In this document: positions 15,577 through 24,534 of the stretch, piece after piece | How positions within the stretch are numbered: the first letter of the stretch is position 1 | Layout: each line of letters begins with the position of its first letter | From: Bacteroidales bacterium | GTDB lineage: Bacteria; Bacteroidota; Bacteroidia; Bacteroidales; JAGONC01 | Direction: 5' to 3' | Assembly: GCA_028716265.1 (NCBI GenBank) | Contig: JAQUQD010000015.1 | Span: 1-49,938, forward strand | Length of the DNA stretch: 49,938 nucleotides | Position numbers and translations under genes: made by a program | The notes under the pieces: model-generated | The model's database searches: none | What the model saw: only the letters and a program-made list of their open reading frames with translations | Told to the model about the DNA's origin: nothing

Positions 15577-17898
15577 ATGAAACTGATCAATACGCTCTGC
15601 CTGCTTTTTCTCTTTTTGTTCAACGGATTCATTTCCATCGCACAGGATATCGGCATCGGTCAATGGCGAGAACACCTGCCCTATTACGAAGGCATCTCCG
15701 TGACTGAGGCAGAGAACCGTATCTACTGTGCCACGCGGTACAGCATTTTTTATTTTGACAAGACCGACAACAGCGTGATCAGGCTAAACAAGGTAACCGG
15801 ACTGTCCGACATCGGGATCAGCACGATCAATTACCACACCGGTCTGCAGACGCTGGTGATTGCCTATTCCAATACCAATATCGACCTGATCAGGGACAAC
15901 ACGATCACCAATATCTCCGACATTTACCGCAAGTCGATCCTCGGTCTGAAAACCATCAACAGCGTTGTTTTCAGGGATCATGACGTCTATCTGGCCTGCG
16001 GTTTCGGGATCGTCGTACTGGACATTGAAAAGGAAGAGATCGCCGACACCTATTACATAGGACCTGAGGGCAGCCAGATCAACGTATATGACCTTGCCTT
16101 TGATGAGAACAACAACATTTATGCTGCCACTGAAAGCGGCATCTACAGGGCTTCGCTCAACAGCACCAATCTGTCGGATTACAACTCCTGGATCAAAGAT
16201 ATGACTGTACCTCATCCTGACCTTACTTACAACCACATCGCCTATTTTACCGGAAACGTATTTGCCAATAATATGCATGAAGAATATGATGCAGATACGG
16301 TATTTATGTACGACGGCAACGCCTGGCAGCGGTTCGACGCAGCTTCCTTCTCCACCCGCAAGAACATACAGATCAATTATGACCGGATGGTGATTGCCAA
16401 TAACTATAATGTCGGTGTTTTCGATGAAACGCTGACGCAGATTTATCTCACGTATAAGCCCAGCGATATTGGGGTGGCACCCGGTGATGCCACGCTTGAC
16501 AAGGATGGTTTTGTCTGGATCGCCGACCGTTTTTACGGATTGCTCCAGACCTACAACAATGGCTGGAGCGCCGACGTGATACGGCCAAACGGCCCTAAAT
16601 CGGCCAATGTCTTCGACATGTCAGTCGGCGGAAAGGACCTGTACGTTGTCCCCGGGGGCCGGGATCCTTCCTGGGGGAACACCTGGAAAAGAGGAGAAGT
16701 TTACTGGTTCATCGAAAACAGCTGGGACTACCTCGATTACAAAAAACAGCCCGTGCTTGAACCTGCCCGTGACATGCTTGTAGTGGAAGTAGATCCGGCC
16801 AATAACAAAACCGTATTTATCGGGTCCTGGGGAAACGGTCTGTATGAGTTCAGGGATAATGGTCTTTATGAGATCTACACCGATGAGAACAGCATTCTGC
16901 AGCAATTTACGGGGACCGGTCGGATCAATGTGGGTGGTTTGTGTTTTGATCCTGGCCACAACCTCTGGATTACCAACTCCAATGCGGCGAACCTTCTGTG
17001 CGTGAAGAAAAACGACGGAAACTGGTCCTCCTTCAACCTGGGTTCAGTTGCTTCGGGCATTGATGCGGGAGAGATCGTGATCGATAGCACCGGCCAGAAG
17101 TGGATACTGGTCAGGGATCACGGGCTGCTGGTCTTCAACGACAACCGTACCCTCGAAGAACCTTCAGATGACCAGACCCGCAAGCTTAATGCCAATGCGG
17201 GGAACGGTGCCCTGCCCGGTCTGAAGATCCTCAGTTTTGCCGTAGACCAGGAAGGGGAGCTTTGGATCGGTTCGGATGAAGGTGTTGCCGTGATCTACTC
17301 ACCGGGAAATGTCTTCACTGGAGGGAACTATGATGCACAGCGCATACTCGTTGAGCAGGACGGATATATAGGCTATCTTCTCGAAACAGAATCTGTGACG
17401 GCCATCGCCATCGATGGTGCCAACCGGAAGTGGTTCGGCACCGACCGTGCCGGCGTGTTCCTTATGTCGGAAGACGGAACCAGGGAGATCCTTCATTTCA
17501 ATGAAGACAACAGCCCGCTGCTTTCCCATTCCATCACCAGCATCGTGATCAATGACGACGGAGAGGTGTTCTTCGGCACGTCCAAGGGAATCATTTCCTA
17601 CAAAAGCACAGCCACTCCACCACCGCCTATGAACACCGACGTGTATGCCTATCCCAATCCCGTCAGGGAAGATTACAACGGAGTGATTGCCATCAAGGGG
17701 CTGGTGAAGAACGCGGACGTAAAGATCACCGATGTCAGCGGAACACTGATCTACGCCACGCGTGCAGAAGGCGGCCAGGCGATCTGGGATGGCCGCAACT
17801 TCGACGGCAGAAGAGCACATACCGGAGTCTACCTCGTTTTCATCAGTAACGAGGATGGCTCCGACACCATGGTCACAAAGATCTTGTTCATTAATTAA
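15577..17898 (+). CDS. porZ: PorZ-like type IX secretion protein (beta-propeller with C-terminal sorting domain)
   Basis: The 773-residue protein is close to Porphyromonas PorZ (about 776 residues), a surface component that delivers anionic LPS to the sortase PorU in the type IX secretion system. A signal peptide (residues 1-22, ending SIAQ) is followed by two regions of repeated propeller blades, seen in recurring WI/GxGLYxF-type units such as DKDGFVWIADRFYGLLQ, HNLWITNSNAAN and GELWIGSDEGVAVIY. The final about 80 residues (VYAYPNPVRE, then LIYATRAEGGQAIWDGRNF, ending FIN) form a T9SS type A sorting domain. It therefore both serves and uses the T9SS. It is followed by recO after 32 bases. 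Confidence 0.85.
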   Translation: MKLINTLCLLFLFLFNGFISIAQDIGIGQWREHLPYYEGISVTEAENRIYCATRYSIFYFDKTDNSVIRLNKVTGLSDIGISTINYHTGLQTLVIAYSNTNIDLIRDNTITNISDIYRKSILGLKTINSVVFRDHDVYLACGFGIVVLDIEKEEIADTYYIGPEGSQINVYDLAFDENNNIYAATESGIYRASLNSTNLSDYNSWIKDMTVPHPDLTYNHIAYFTGNVFANNMHEEYDADTVFMYDGNAWQRFDAASFSTRKNIQINYDRMVIANNYNVGVFDETLTQIYLTYKPSDIGVAPGDATLDKDGFVWIADRFYGLLQTYNNGWSADVIRPNGPKSANVFDMSVGGKDLYVVPGGRDPSWGNTWKRGEVYWFIENSWDYLDYKKQPVLEPARDMLVVEVDPANNKTVFIGSWGNGLYEFRDNGLYEIYTDENSILQQFTGTGRINVGGLCFDPGHNLWITNSNAANLLCVKKNDGNWSSFNLGSVASGIDAGEIVIDSTGQKWILVRDHGLLVFNDNRTLEEPSDDQTRKLNANAGNGALPGLKILSFAVDQEGELWIGSDEGVAVIYSPGNVFTGGNYDAQRILVEQDGYIGYLLETESVTAIAIDGANRKWFGTDRAGVFLMSEDGTREILHFNEDNSPLLSHSITSIVINDDGEVFFGTSKGIISYKSTATPPPPMNTDVYAYPNPVREDYNGVIAIKGLVKNADVKITDVSGTLIYATRAEGGQAIWDGRNFDGRRAHTGVYLVFISNEDGSDTMVTKILFIN

Positions 17899-17930
17899 GG
17901 AGACGTTCTTTTAACCACTCTTCTTTCTTC

Positions 17931-18662
17931 ATGCCTCCACTCATCCATACACGTGGAATCGCATTGCACCATGTGAAATATGGTGAAACAAGCATCGTCG
18001 CCCGGATCTACACCGAGAGGTTCGGTCTTCAGTCTTACATGATCAAGGGAGTCAGAAACAGGAAAGCCAGGATCCCGTATACTCTTTTTCAGGCGGGCAG
18101 CCTGCTGGATATGGTCGTTTACAGGAACGAGAAGAATACGCTTCAGCATCTGAAGGATGTCCGGTGCGAACATGTGTATGCCACCGCCCTTCAGGATGTG
18201 CGGAAGATCAGCATCCTTCTTTTCATCACGGACATCCTCAGCAAGACCATCCGTGAGGAAGAGCACAACCAGGGACTTTTCGATTTCATTTACCAGTCCC
18301 TGGTACGGCTGGATCTTACCGCCGGACCCGTGGCTAACTTTCACCTGGTCTTTCTGGCCCATCTTGCACGCTTCCTCGGATTTGAGCCGAGGAACAACTA
18401 TTCGGACCATCTCAGGTACTTCAACATGAACGAAGGTGAGTTTTACGCCGGGAAACAAAATCCCGGCCTATACATGGAGCCTCCACTGACAGAGATCTTT
18501 TCCGGTTTGCTTCGCAGCGGCTTTGAGACCATGGGTGCCCTGCAGCTTTCATCCTCCGAACGCAATGAGTTGCTGGGGAAAATCCTTGAGTATTACGGCG
18601 TCCATCTGCCATTAGCCAGAGACATCAAGTCGCACCTGATTCTCCGGGAAGTCTTCGGCTGA
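17931..18662 (+). CDS. recO: DNA repair protein RecO
   Basis: The 243-residue protein fits RecO, which loads RecA on SSB-coated single-stranded DNA and anneals strands in the RecFOR pathway. The N-terminal OB fold is seen in RGIALHHVKYGETSIVARIY and YTERFGLQSYMIKGVRN. The helical C-terminal part includes ANFHLVFLAHLARFLGFEP. The zinc-finger cysteines of some RecO proteins are absent. The stop is one base from the stop of the convergent lipB. Confidence 0.9.
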   Translation: MPPLIHTRGIALHHVKYGETSIVARIYTERFGLQSYMIKGVRNRKARIPYTLFQAGSLLDMVVYRNEKNTLQHLKDVRCEHVYATALQDVRKISILLFITDILSKTIREEEHNQGLFDFIYQSLVRLDLTAGPVANFHLVFLAHLARFLGFEPRNNYSDHLRYFNMNEGEFYAGKQNPGLYMEPPLTEIFSGLLRSGFETMGALQLSSSERNELLGKILEYYGVHLPLARDIKSHLILREVFG

Positions 18663-18663
18663 A

Positions 18664-19362
18664 TCAATCTGTCAGCGTAAAGCCTATCAGCCCGGCCAGG
18701 TGGGAACGCAGGAGCTGTTTAACCTGGCTCATGTCGCCAGGGGTGCCTGTTTCAGCCTGCAGTGAAGTGGAGCCTCTGCTGGTGAATCCGCAGGGATTGA
18801 TGAACTGAAAAAAGCTCAGGTCGGTGTTGACGTTGAAGGCAAATCCATGCATGGTTACATTCCGGCTGGCCCTGACACCGATGGCACAGATCTTACGTGC
18901 GAAGGTGTGCGGTTCAAGCCAGACCCCGGTAGCTCCTTCCATGCGTTCGGCATTCAGTTCAAACGGTTCCAGGGTGCGAATCACAGCTTCTTCAAGGATA
19001 TGGATATATTTCCGGATGGTCAGGTGAAAGGCGTCCAGGTCGAGGATGGGGTAGCCTACCAGCTGTCCGGGGCCATGATAAGTGATGTCTCCGCCGCGGT
19101 TGATACGGAAGAAGGAGATCCCCTTTTCTCGCATCATCTCCTCACTGATCAGCAGGTTACGGTCAGATCCGCTTTTCCCGAGGGTATACACGTGTGGATG
19201 CTCACAAAAGAGCAGATACCCGGCCAGATGTTCCTTCTCGTCTGAATCTATATCCGTGCCGGACTTCTGGCTGAAGATCTGCCGGAAAAGGATTTCCTGG
19301 TAGTCCCATGCATCCTGATAGGAGATCAGGCCAAGATCTTCATATTTAACGTATTGGTTCAA
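18664..19362 (-). CDS. lipB: Lipoyl(octanoyl) transferase LipB (TTG start)
   Basis: LipB moves octanoyl groups from ACP to lipoyl domains of 2-oxoacid dehydrogenases and GcvH. The 232-residue protein has RGGDITYHGPGQLVGYPILD (the diagnostic RGG and HGPGQ motifs), KICAIGVRASRNVTMHGFAFNVN with the catalytic lysine, and INPCGFTSRGSTSL with the catalytic cysteine. The only start that keeps the N-terminus is TTG at 19362, since an in-frame stop lies four codons upstream. The start borders a hairpin repeat shared with the lipA 3' end. It is transcribed after lipA, the next enzyme of lipoate synthesis. Confidence 0.95.
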   Translation of the reverse strand: MNQYVKYEDLGLISYQDAWDYQEILFRQIFSQKSGTDIDSDEKEHLAGYLLFCEHPHVYTLGKSGSDRNLLISEEMMREKGISFFRINRGGDITYHGPGQLVGYPILDLDAFHLTIRKYIHILEEAVIRTLEPFELNAERMEGATGVWLEPHTFARKICAIGVRASRNVTMHGFAFNVNTDLSFFQFINPCGFTSRGSTSLQAETGTPGDMSQVKQLLRSHLAGLIGFTLTD

Positions 19363-19376
19363 AACGGCATATCATT

Positions 19377-19467
19377 TTATGATTCAGTATTTATGATTCG
19401 GTATTTATGATTTGTTTGGTAAATGCTGATTTTGAAAATAAATACGAAATACAAAATACTGAATCAT
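19377..19467. repeat. Imperfect hairpin between lipA and lipB made of ATGATTCAGTATTT words
   Basis: ATGATTCAGTATTT at 19379-19392 is the exact reverse complement of 19454-19467. The interior also pairs roughly, because both arms hold variants of the same word (ATTCGGTATTTATG; AATACGAAATACAAAAT). The right arm includes the lipA stop codon (19464-19466), and the left arm reaches to about 15 bases before the lipB TTG. A related word (ACTGAATCATAAAT) occurs near 28312. Confidence 0.75.
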
Positions 19468-20336
19468 GAATTTTTAAATTTAACACCAACGTGCCTTTCT
19501 GCCTGGAACGACGATCTCACCAGCGGGTGGCTTTCCACAAAACGAAATCCTTTCTGCAGCCCCAGTTCCCTGTATCTGTCGAACTTCTCCGGCGAAACGT
19601 ATTCTGCGACAGGAAGGTGTTTCCGTGTAGGCTGCAGGTACTGTCCGATGGTAAACACGCTGCATCCTGCTGCGAGGAGGTCATCCATGGTTTCAGTCAC
19701 TTCCTGCTCGGTTTCACCCAGTCCGGCCATGATGCCTGATTTGGCTGTAATGCCCGAGGCAGAGATGATGCGGATCACCTGAAGGCTGACATCGTACTGT
19801 GCGCGGCTTCTGGCCAGGGGAGTTAGCCGCCTGACCGTTTCCAGGTTATGTGAAATGACTTCCGGCCCGCTTTCGACGACCATCCGGATCAACTCCTCTT
19901 TCCCGTCAAAATCAGGTATCAGTGCCTCCATGGTCGTTCCCGGGTTGATCTCTTTCACTGCCCTGATCGTATCTGCCCATGCCTGGGCACCTCCATCGGG
20001 CAAGTCATCACGGTCAACCGAGGTAATCACACAGTGCCTGAGTTTCATGAACCTCACCGAATCAGCGAGTTGCAAAGGTTCTGAAGGATCCACGGGCAAC
20101 GGACGGCCTGTCTTCACGTTGCAGAACTTGCATGAACGGGTGCAAATGTCGCCAAGGATCATGAAGGTTGCCGTTCCCCTTCCCCAGCAATCTGCCACGT
20201 TGGGGCAATGCCCGCTTTCGCAGATGGTAAAGAGCTTATGCTGATGGACGATCTCTTTTACCTGCACATACTTCTTTCCTGCCGGGATTCTTATCTTCAG
20301 CCATGAAGGCTTTTTTGGGGAAGGATGATGATTCAT
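19464..20336 (-). CDS. lipA: Lipoyl synthase LipA
   Basis: This radical SAM enzyme inserts two sulfurs into octanoyl chains to form lipoate. In the 290-residue protein the auxiliary cluster cysteines are Cys39, Cys44 and Cys50 (CESGHCPNVADC). The radical SAM CxxxCxxC is Cys65, Cys69 and Cys72 (CTRSCKFC). The C-terminal serine of an RSSF motif, which ligates the auxiliary cluster, is present (VRSSFQAERH). The ATG at 20336 is preferred over an in-frame GTG at 20345. The last codons and stop lie in the arm of a hairpin. It pairs with lipB downstream for de novo lipoylation. Confidence 0.96.
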   Translation of the reverse strand: MNHHPSPKKPSWLKIRIPAGKKYVQVKEIVHQHKLFTICESGHCPNVADCWGRGTATFMILGDICTRSCKFCNVKTGRPLPVDPSEPLQLADSVRFMKLRHCVITSVDRDDLPDGGAQAWADTIRAVKEINPGTTMEALIPDFDGKEELIRMVVESGPEVISHNLETVRRLTPLARSRAQYDVSLQVIRIISASGITAKSGIMAGLGETEQEVTETMDDLLAAGCSVFTIGQYLQPTRKHLPVAEYVSPEKFDRYRELGLQKGFRFVESHPLVRSSFQAERHVGVKFKNS

Positions 20337-20380
20337 TAATTGCACTTTATCAACCTTAATCGGTCACAAAAATAGTAAAT

Positions 20381-20490
20381 GAATAGCCATTACAGAATAA
20401 TCGAGGTAGAAGGGGAACTGGAAGTGGAAGTTGAATTCGAATTCTACTTGAACTTCGAATTCAACTTCGATCATTCTGTAATGGCTATTC
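20381..20490. repeat. Long perfect-arm hairpin spanning the ltaE stop
   Basis: An 18-base perfect inverted repeat (20381-20398 against 20473-20490) encloses a second perfect 15-base pair (20427-20441 against 20454-20468, built on TTGAATTCGAA). The right outer arm encodes the last six residues (GIAITE) and stop of the threonine aldolase, so the left arm is an inverted copy of that gene's own end. The inner arms repeat the word GAAGTTGAATTC. It probably ends or stabilises the aldolase transcript. Confidence 0.88.
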
Positions 20491-21514
20491 CGGAAAGGTT
20501 CGACAGCACCTTCATCACTTTTTCAAGTTCCTCATCGCCAATGTCCAGATGGGTGATCACTCGAATCTTGCCGGGTCCGAATCCGAGTACGAGGATTCCG
20601 TTTTGCCGGAGATGCTCCATGAACGTATCCGCTGAGTTCTGGTCCTGAAGAGCAAAGACCACGATGTTCGACTCAACGGGAAGGATCTCTTTTACGTAAG
20701 GCAATCCCGACAGGGTCTGTGCGAGGGCAGTCGCTCTCCTGTGGTCTTCTTTCAGGCGGCGGATGTGATGATCCAGGGCGTAGATCCCTGCAGCTGCAAG
20801 AAATCCGGACTGGCGCATGGCACCGCCGAAGAGCTTTCGCATGCGTCTGGCTTGTTTGATGAATGCCATATCTCCAATCAGCATTGAGCCGACAGGAGCT
20901 CCAAGGCCCTTGGAGAGGCAGAGCGAAACGGAATCGAACAGTTCACCATACTGTAACGGCTTCTCGCCTGTCTCTGTCAGTGCGTTGAACAGACGGGCCC
21001 CATCCAGGTGAAGCTTCAGACCATGATGCCGGCAGGCCAGGTAGATCCGCCTGATCTCTTCAATATGCCATACGCTTCCGCCTCCCTTGTTGCAGGTATT
21101 TTCGATCACAACCAGCCGGGTCCTGGGATGATGGACATCATCCGGATTAATGTTGTTCAGGACATCATTGACCGTGAAACGACCCCGGTCGCCATTTACC
21201 AGCCGGACCGAGACTCCCGAGTTGGCCATCATTCCACCTCCCTCATAATGGTAGATATGTGACAGGGCGTCGCATATCACCTCGTCGCCGGGGGAGGTGT
21301 GCACCCTGATGGCGATCTGGTTTGTCATGGTACCAGACGGACAGTAAACGGCCGCCTCTTTCCCGAACAGGGCAGCGGCCTTTTCCTCGAGTGCATTCAC
21401 AGTAGGATCATCACCAAAAACATCATCCCCCACCTGAGCGTTCATCATGGCTTCGAGCATTCCGGGAGTGGGGTGGGTGACCGTGTCGCTTCGTAAATCG
21501 ATGGGATTCTTCAT
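20471..21514 (-). CDS. ltaE: Low-specificity L-threonine aldolase
   Basis: This PLP fold-type I enzyme splits threonine/allo-threonine to glycine and acetaldehyde. In the 347-residue protein DLRSDTVTHPTPGMLEAM (6-23) is the family N-terminus. GDDVFGDDPTVNALEE and YCPSGTMTNQIAI are cofactor-site motifs, LHLDGARLFNA has the PLP aspartate, and SLCLSKGLGAPVGSML carries the PLP lysine. Length agrees with bacterial LtaE. The protein ends inside a hairpin repeat. It is the likely source of glycine for one-carbon metabolism here. Confidence 0.93.
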   Translation of the reverse strand: MKNPIDLRSDTVTHPTPGMLEAMMNAQVGDDVFGDDPTVNALEEKAAALFGKEAAVYCPSGTMTNQIAIRVHTSPGDEVICDALSHIYHYEGGGMMANSGVSVRLVNGDRGRFTVNDVLNNINPDDVHHPRTRLVVIENTCNKGGGSVWHIEEIRRIYLACRHHGLKLHLDGARLFNALTETGEKPLQYGELFDSVSLCLSKGLGAPVGSMLIGDMAFIKQARRMRKLFGGAMRQSGFLAAAGIYALDHHIRRLKEDHRRATALAQTLSGLPYVKEILPVESNIVVFALQDQNSADTFMEHLRQNGILVLGFGPGKIRVITHLDIGDEELEKVMKVLSNLSGIAITE

Positions 21515-21547
21515 GGGGTGAATTTTGCCGCAAAGATAGAGAATATT

Positions 21548-21601
21548 CGTCAGCGGTCAGCAAACAACCCCTCTCCTTAAGAGGAGGGGCCAGGGGAGAG
21601 G
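21548..21601. repeat. GACCGCT heptamers followed by an intergenic CCCCTCTCC/GAGGGG hairpin
   Basis: On the minus strand the sequence GCT-GACCGCT-GACG matches the heptamer family seen elsewhere in this window. Next to it a C-rich/G-rich imperfect hairpin (CCCCTC at 21569, GAGGGG at 21584) with a trailing GGGGAGAGGT lies between the CPBP protease and the threonine aldolase. The resemblance to intergenic elements of other Bacteroidetes genomes is from memory. Confidence 0.5.
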
Positions 21602-21646
21602 TAACAATTTGACAATAGTCTCCCACTATGTACTACACGATCGCAA

Positions 21647-22300
21647 TCAGGAAAACGGAAACACGACGAACACGACGATATCCCAGAGAGTATGGGAAAG
21701 GATATTGACAAGCATTGAGTTATACCTTTGGTATAGCCAGCCCCAGAACAGGCCGCAAATCAATGCCGCCATGATCAGCATGAGATTGCCGGTGGCAAGA
21801 TGTACTCCTGTGTAGACTGCAACAGACACCAGAAATCCTGTTATCCTCCCGTACTTTCCCGAGAGATGGCGCTGGAGGAATCCTCTCCAGAAAAGCTCTT
21901 CCCCGGGGCCGATCACCAGGGCCATGAGGACTACGATCCGGAGGGAAGAAGCCTCGCCCCTGAAATGATAAACACCCGTGATCTGGTCCTCTGCGAATGA
22001 GAACCATTGCCGTGAAAGCAGGTTGCCTGCATAGAAGACACCATACAGCAGTATTACCGATACCAGCGCAATGATTATCTTTTCTGGCACCTTGCCCGTG
22101 AGGTCATCCCTCAACAAGGCCACGTAGGCACGGTCGGCCAGAAAGCTCAGCGAAACAAGGATCAGCAGGTTGACGCTCATCCACCACCAGAAGTCAAAAG
22201 AGCCACTGCTTTGCAGGACAAACATTGGAACAAACATAGCTGATCCCAGGAGGATCAGCGGCCAAACCAGTCTTTCAGCGGGGAGAAGCGTGCTTCTCAT
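21647..22300 (-). CDS. CPBP-family intramembrane metalloprotease (Abi/CAAX-like)
   Basis: The 217-residue membrane protein has the CPBP motifs: GEELFWRGFLQRHL (Glu-Glu and Arg, about 130-143), then a His-bearing span (YTGVHLATGNLML), then NILSHTLWDIVVF with the last conserved His. These residues form the glutamate/histidine active site of type II CAAX prenyl endopeptidase relatives. The ATG at 22300 is chosen because it overlaps the prenyltransferase stop in an ATGA arrangement; an upstream start at 22345 would overlap far more. The substrate is unknown. Pairing with a UbiA-type gene is probably only co-transcription. Confidence 0.88.
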   Translation of the reverse strand: MRSTLLPAERLVWPLILLGSAMFVPMFVLQSSGSFDFWWWMSVNLLILVSLSFLADRAYVALLRDDLTGKVPEKIIIALVSVILLYGVFYAGNLLSRQWFSFAEDQITGVYHFRGEASSLRIVVLMALVIGPGEELFWRGFLQRHLSGKYGRITGFLVSVAVYTGVHLATGNLMLIMAALICGLFWGWLYQRYNSMLVNILSHTLWDIVVFVVFPFS

Positions 22301-23256
22301 AGGAAGGAAAGAATCGCAACGTTGACAAGAAGCGATATCGTGCACAAGGCCCCGAACAACAGGTTAAGCTGTGCGGTAGCACCGTCCAGTGCGATGAAAT
22401 CAAAGGGATCAATGGGTTCTTTGCGACGAATGGCTTTATGCCAGAGCCTTATGGCCAGGGGCAGGGCGAGTAGAGTAAGGAGAAAGGGCAAGGGCATTGA
22501 CGGCAGGTCTCCCGGCAGTATCCTGGGCAGGAAGATCAATCCCAGGACAATGGCAAAGGGACCGAAGATCATGAATGCATAATACCTCAGGGATCCCTTA
22601 TCGCCCAGGATCGATGCCACGGTGGCAATATCCCCGTTTTTATCGGAAACGATGTCGCGCCAATTGTTAGCGTGCAGGATGGCGATCACATGCATGGCCA
22701 TGGGAACGGCCCAGACTACGGGTATCCAGGAGAACGAACCCGACTGGACATACCAGGAGCCGATGGAACCCAGTATGCCGAAATTCAGGAACACGGCCAG
22801 GTCACCCAGAGCATGATATTTCAGCGCGACCTTCCCTCCGCGTGTGTAGAAAATCCCCACCAGCAGTCCCAGCCCGCCAATGGCCATCAAAAGGGGACCG
22901 CTTTTCAACACCAGATACAATCCGATCAGCGTTCCTGCCAGAAACAGGATCCCTGAGGAGATCCAGGCTTCCCTGATCGTGATCAAACCCCTCACCACTC
23001 CACCGCTCACAGGCGTCGGGACCCGGTCGAGGCCTTTCCTGTAATCATTGATGTCACTCAGGATATTGGCAGCCGAGTGAAGGATGACCATTCCCAGAAG
23101 CGACAAAATGAACAGGCCGGGTTTGAACGTATAGCCGCCGTATGCAGCTGCACCCACCGAGCCGAAAACAACGGGCATGGTGGAGGCGGGAAAAGAAAAA
23201 GGCCGGAAACAGATCAGCCATTTCTTAAGAAAGTTCGTTTTAACAGGTTGTTCCAT
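22297..23256 (-). CDS. menA: UbiA-family prenyltransferase, probably MenA
   Basis: The 319-residue protein has about eight spans and the two Asp-rich prenyl-diphosphate motifs: NILSDINDYRKGLD in the first half and NNWRDIVSDKNGD in the second. NNxRDxxxD in the second motif is typical of 1,4-dihydroxy-2-naphthoate polyprenyltransferase, which makes demethylmenaquinone. Menaquinone would feed the cytochrome bd encoded about 10 kb away. Other UbiA members cannot be excluded, since no other men gene is adjacent. Confidence 0.78.
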   Translation of the reverse strand: MEQPVKTNFLKKWLICFRPFSFPASTMPVVFGSVGAAAYGGYTFKPGLFILSLLGMVILHSAANILSDINDYRKGLDRVPTPVSGGVVRGLITIREAWISSGILFLAGTLIGLYLVLKSGPLLMAIGGLGLLVGIFYTRGGKVALKYHALGDLAVFLNFGILGSIGSWYVQSGSFSWIPVVWAVPMAMHVIAILHANNWRDIVSDKNGDIATVASILGDKGSLRYYAFMIFGPFAIVLGLIFLPRILPGDLPSMPLPFLLTLLALPLAIRLWHKAIRRKEPIDPFDFIALDGATAQLNLLFGALCTISLLVNVAILSFL

Positions 23257-23349
23257 TGCAATGCGGAATTACTCTTGCTACATCCTCTGATTACAGAACC
23301 ATGGTAAATCATTCATTTGCAAAAATAAACAATTCAGAAATCCACTTGT

Positions 23350-24429
23350 TTACAGCCATCGCTTTCTCTTCATATATACATACATGGATATGCCAACGAT
23401 GAGCATAACTCCCAGGGCGGCTGGGTATGCCCAGGGTCGGGAAAGTTCGGGCATATGCTGAAAATTCATACCCCAAATCCCGGCCAGAAAGGTGAGCGGA
23501 ATGAAGATCGTGGCGATCATGGTCAGTGTCTTCATCACACTGTTGATCCGTTCTGAATTGTTAGAAACATGCAGCTCCATCAATCCGTTCATATTCTCAC
23601 GAAAACTTTCCAGGGTATTGGACAGATGGATCAAATGGTCATAAACGTCCTGGAAATAGGCCAGGGAGGATTTCGAGATCAGGCGACTTTCATCCTTAAG
23701 CAATCTGCTAAATTCTTCACGAAGCGGTGAGATGAACTTTCTGAGCTGGGTCAGCTGTTTTTTATGCTGCAGGATCTTTTCTGCAATATCCGGTTTCGGG
23801 TCGTGGACCAGTTCTTCTTCAATCCTGTCCATAAAATCTTCATAGGCATCCAGGGTCAAGTAATAGTTATCCACGATGCGGTCGATGAGCAGGTAGAGCA
23901 GGTAATCGCTGCCTTTCATCCTCGTCTTGCCAACGCTTGCCTTGATGCGGTCGCGGATGATCTGAAAATCATCCCCTTCCCTTTCCTGAAAGGACAGCAG
24001 ATACCCCTTGCCCAGGATGAAGCTGACATGTTCCTCTTGGATTGAGAGATTCGATGAGTAGACCGTGAACATCTTCAGTGTTACGAACAGCCGGTCGTCA
24101 ATCATTTCGATCTTGGGCAAATGGTCGGTATTCAGGATGTCTTCCAATGTAAGCATATGCAGATGGAACTGTTGTCCTACTTTCTCGATCAGTTCAGTAT
24201 TGCTGTATCCGATGATGCTGATCCAGTTGACATGGTCTTCCCTCAGGTGTACATAGGACGCTTCCGATTTGTCAGGGGGCACGAAATCGTAGTCCTTTTC
24301 ATTGTACATCGTCAGGTGGATGCTTGTATCCGGGAAGCCGGAAGGATTATAATACGTCAGGGTTCCCGGTGGAAGGCCCGCCTGCGATTTATAGACTCCG
24401 ACGGCGCTTCTGGATCTCTTTTCTGTCAT
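23350..24429 (-). CDS. corA: CorA-type magnesium/cobalt transporter
   Basis: The 359-residue protein has a long cytoplasmic alpha/beta and coiled domain and two C-terminal spans. The hallmark GMN motif is present (WGMNFQHMPE, about 319-328) after the first span (IATIFIPLTFLAGI), with the second span LGVMLIVGISMYVYM and a basic end. The stretch DRIVDNYYLTLDAYEDFMDR is the funnel-domain helix. Such pentamers admit Mg2+ down its gradient. The gene stands alone between menA and a divergent histidine kinase. Confidence 0.92.
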   Translation of the reverse strand: MTEKRSRSAVGVYKSQAGLPPGTLTYYNPSGFPDTSIHLTMYNEKDYDFVPPDKSEASYVHLREDHVNWISIIGYSNTELIEKVGQQFHLHMLTLEDILNTDHLPKIEMIDDRLFVTLKMFTVYSSNLSIQEEHVSFILGKGYLLSFQEREGDDFQIIRDRIKASVGKTRMKGSDYLLYLLIDRIVDNYYLTLDAYEDFMDRIEEELVHDPKPDIAEKILQHKKQLTQLRKFISPLREEFSRLLKDESRLISKSSLAYFQDVYDHLIHLSNTLESFRENMNGLMELHVSNNSERINSVMKTLTMIATIFIPLTFLAGIWGMNFQHMPELSRPWAYPAALGVMLIVGISMYVYMKRKRWL

Positions 24430-24479
24430 GAACTGTACAATAAATACGTAAATTCAATAGTTAAATACCTGATTTACCC

Positions 24480-24487
24480 TATTTTTG
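24480..24487 (+). promoter_or_regulatory. Bacteroidetes-type -7 box upstream of the histidine kinase
   Basis: TATTTTTG fits TAnnTTTG, 48 bases before the TTG start at 24535. No good -33 TTG is seen at the usual spacing. Confidence 0.35.
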
Positions 24488-24534
24488 TCAAAAGTACAAA
24501 AGTTTGTGACCTTATAGTAACCTTTCCATAGGAA

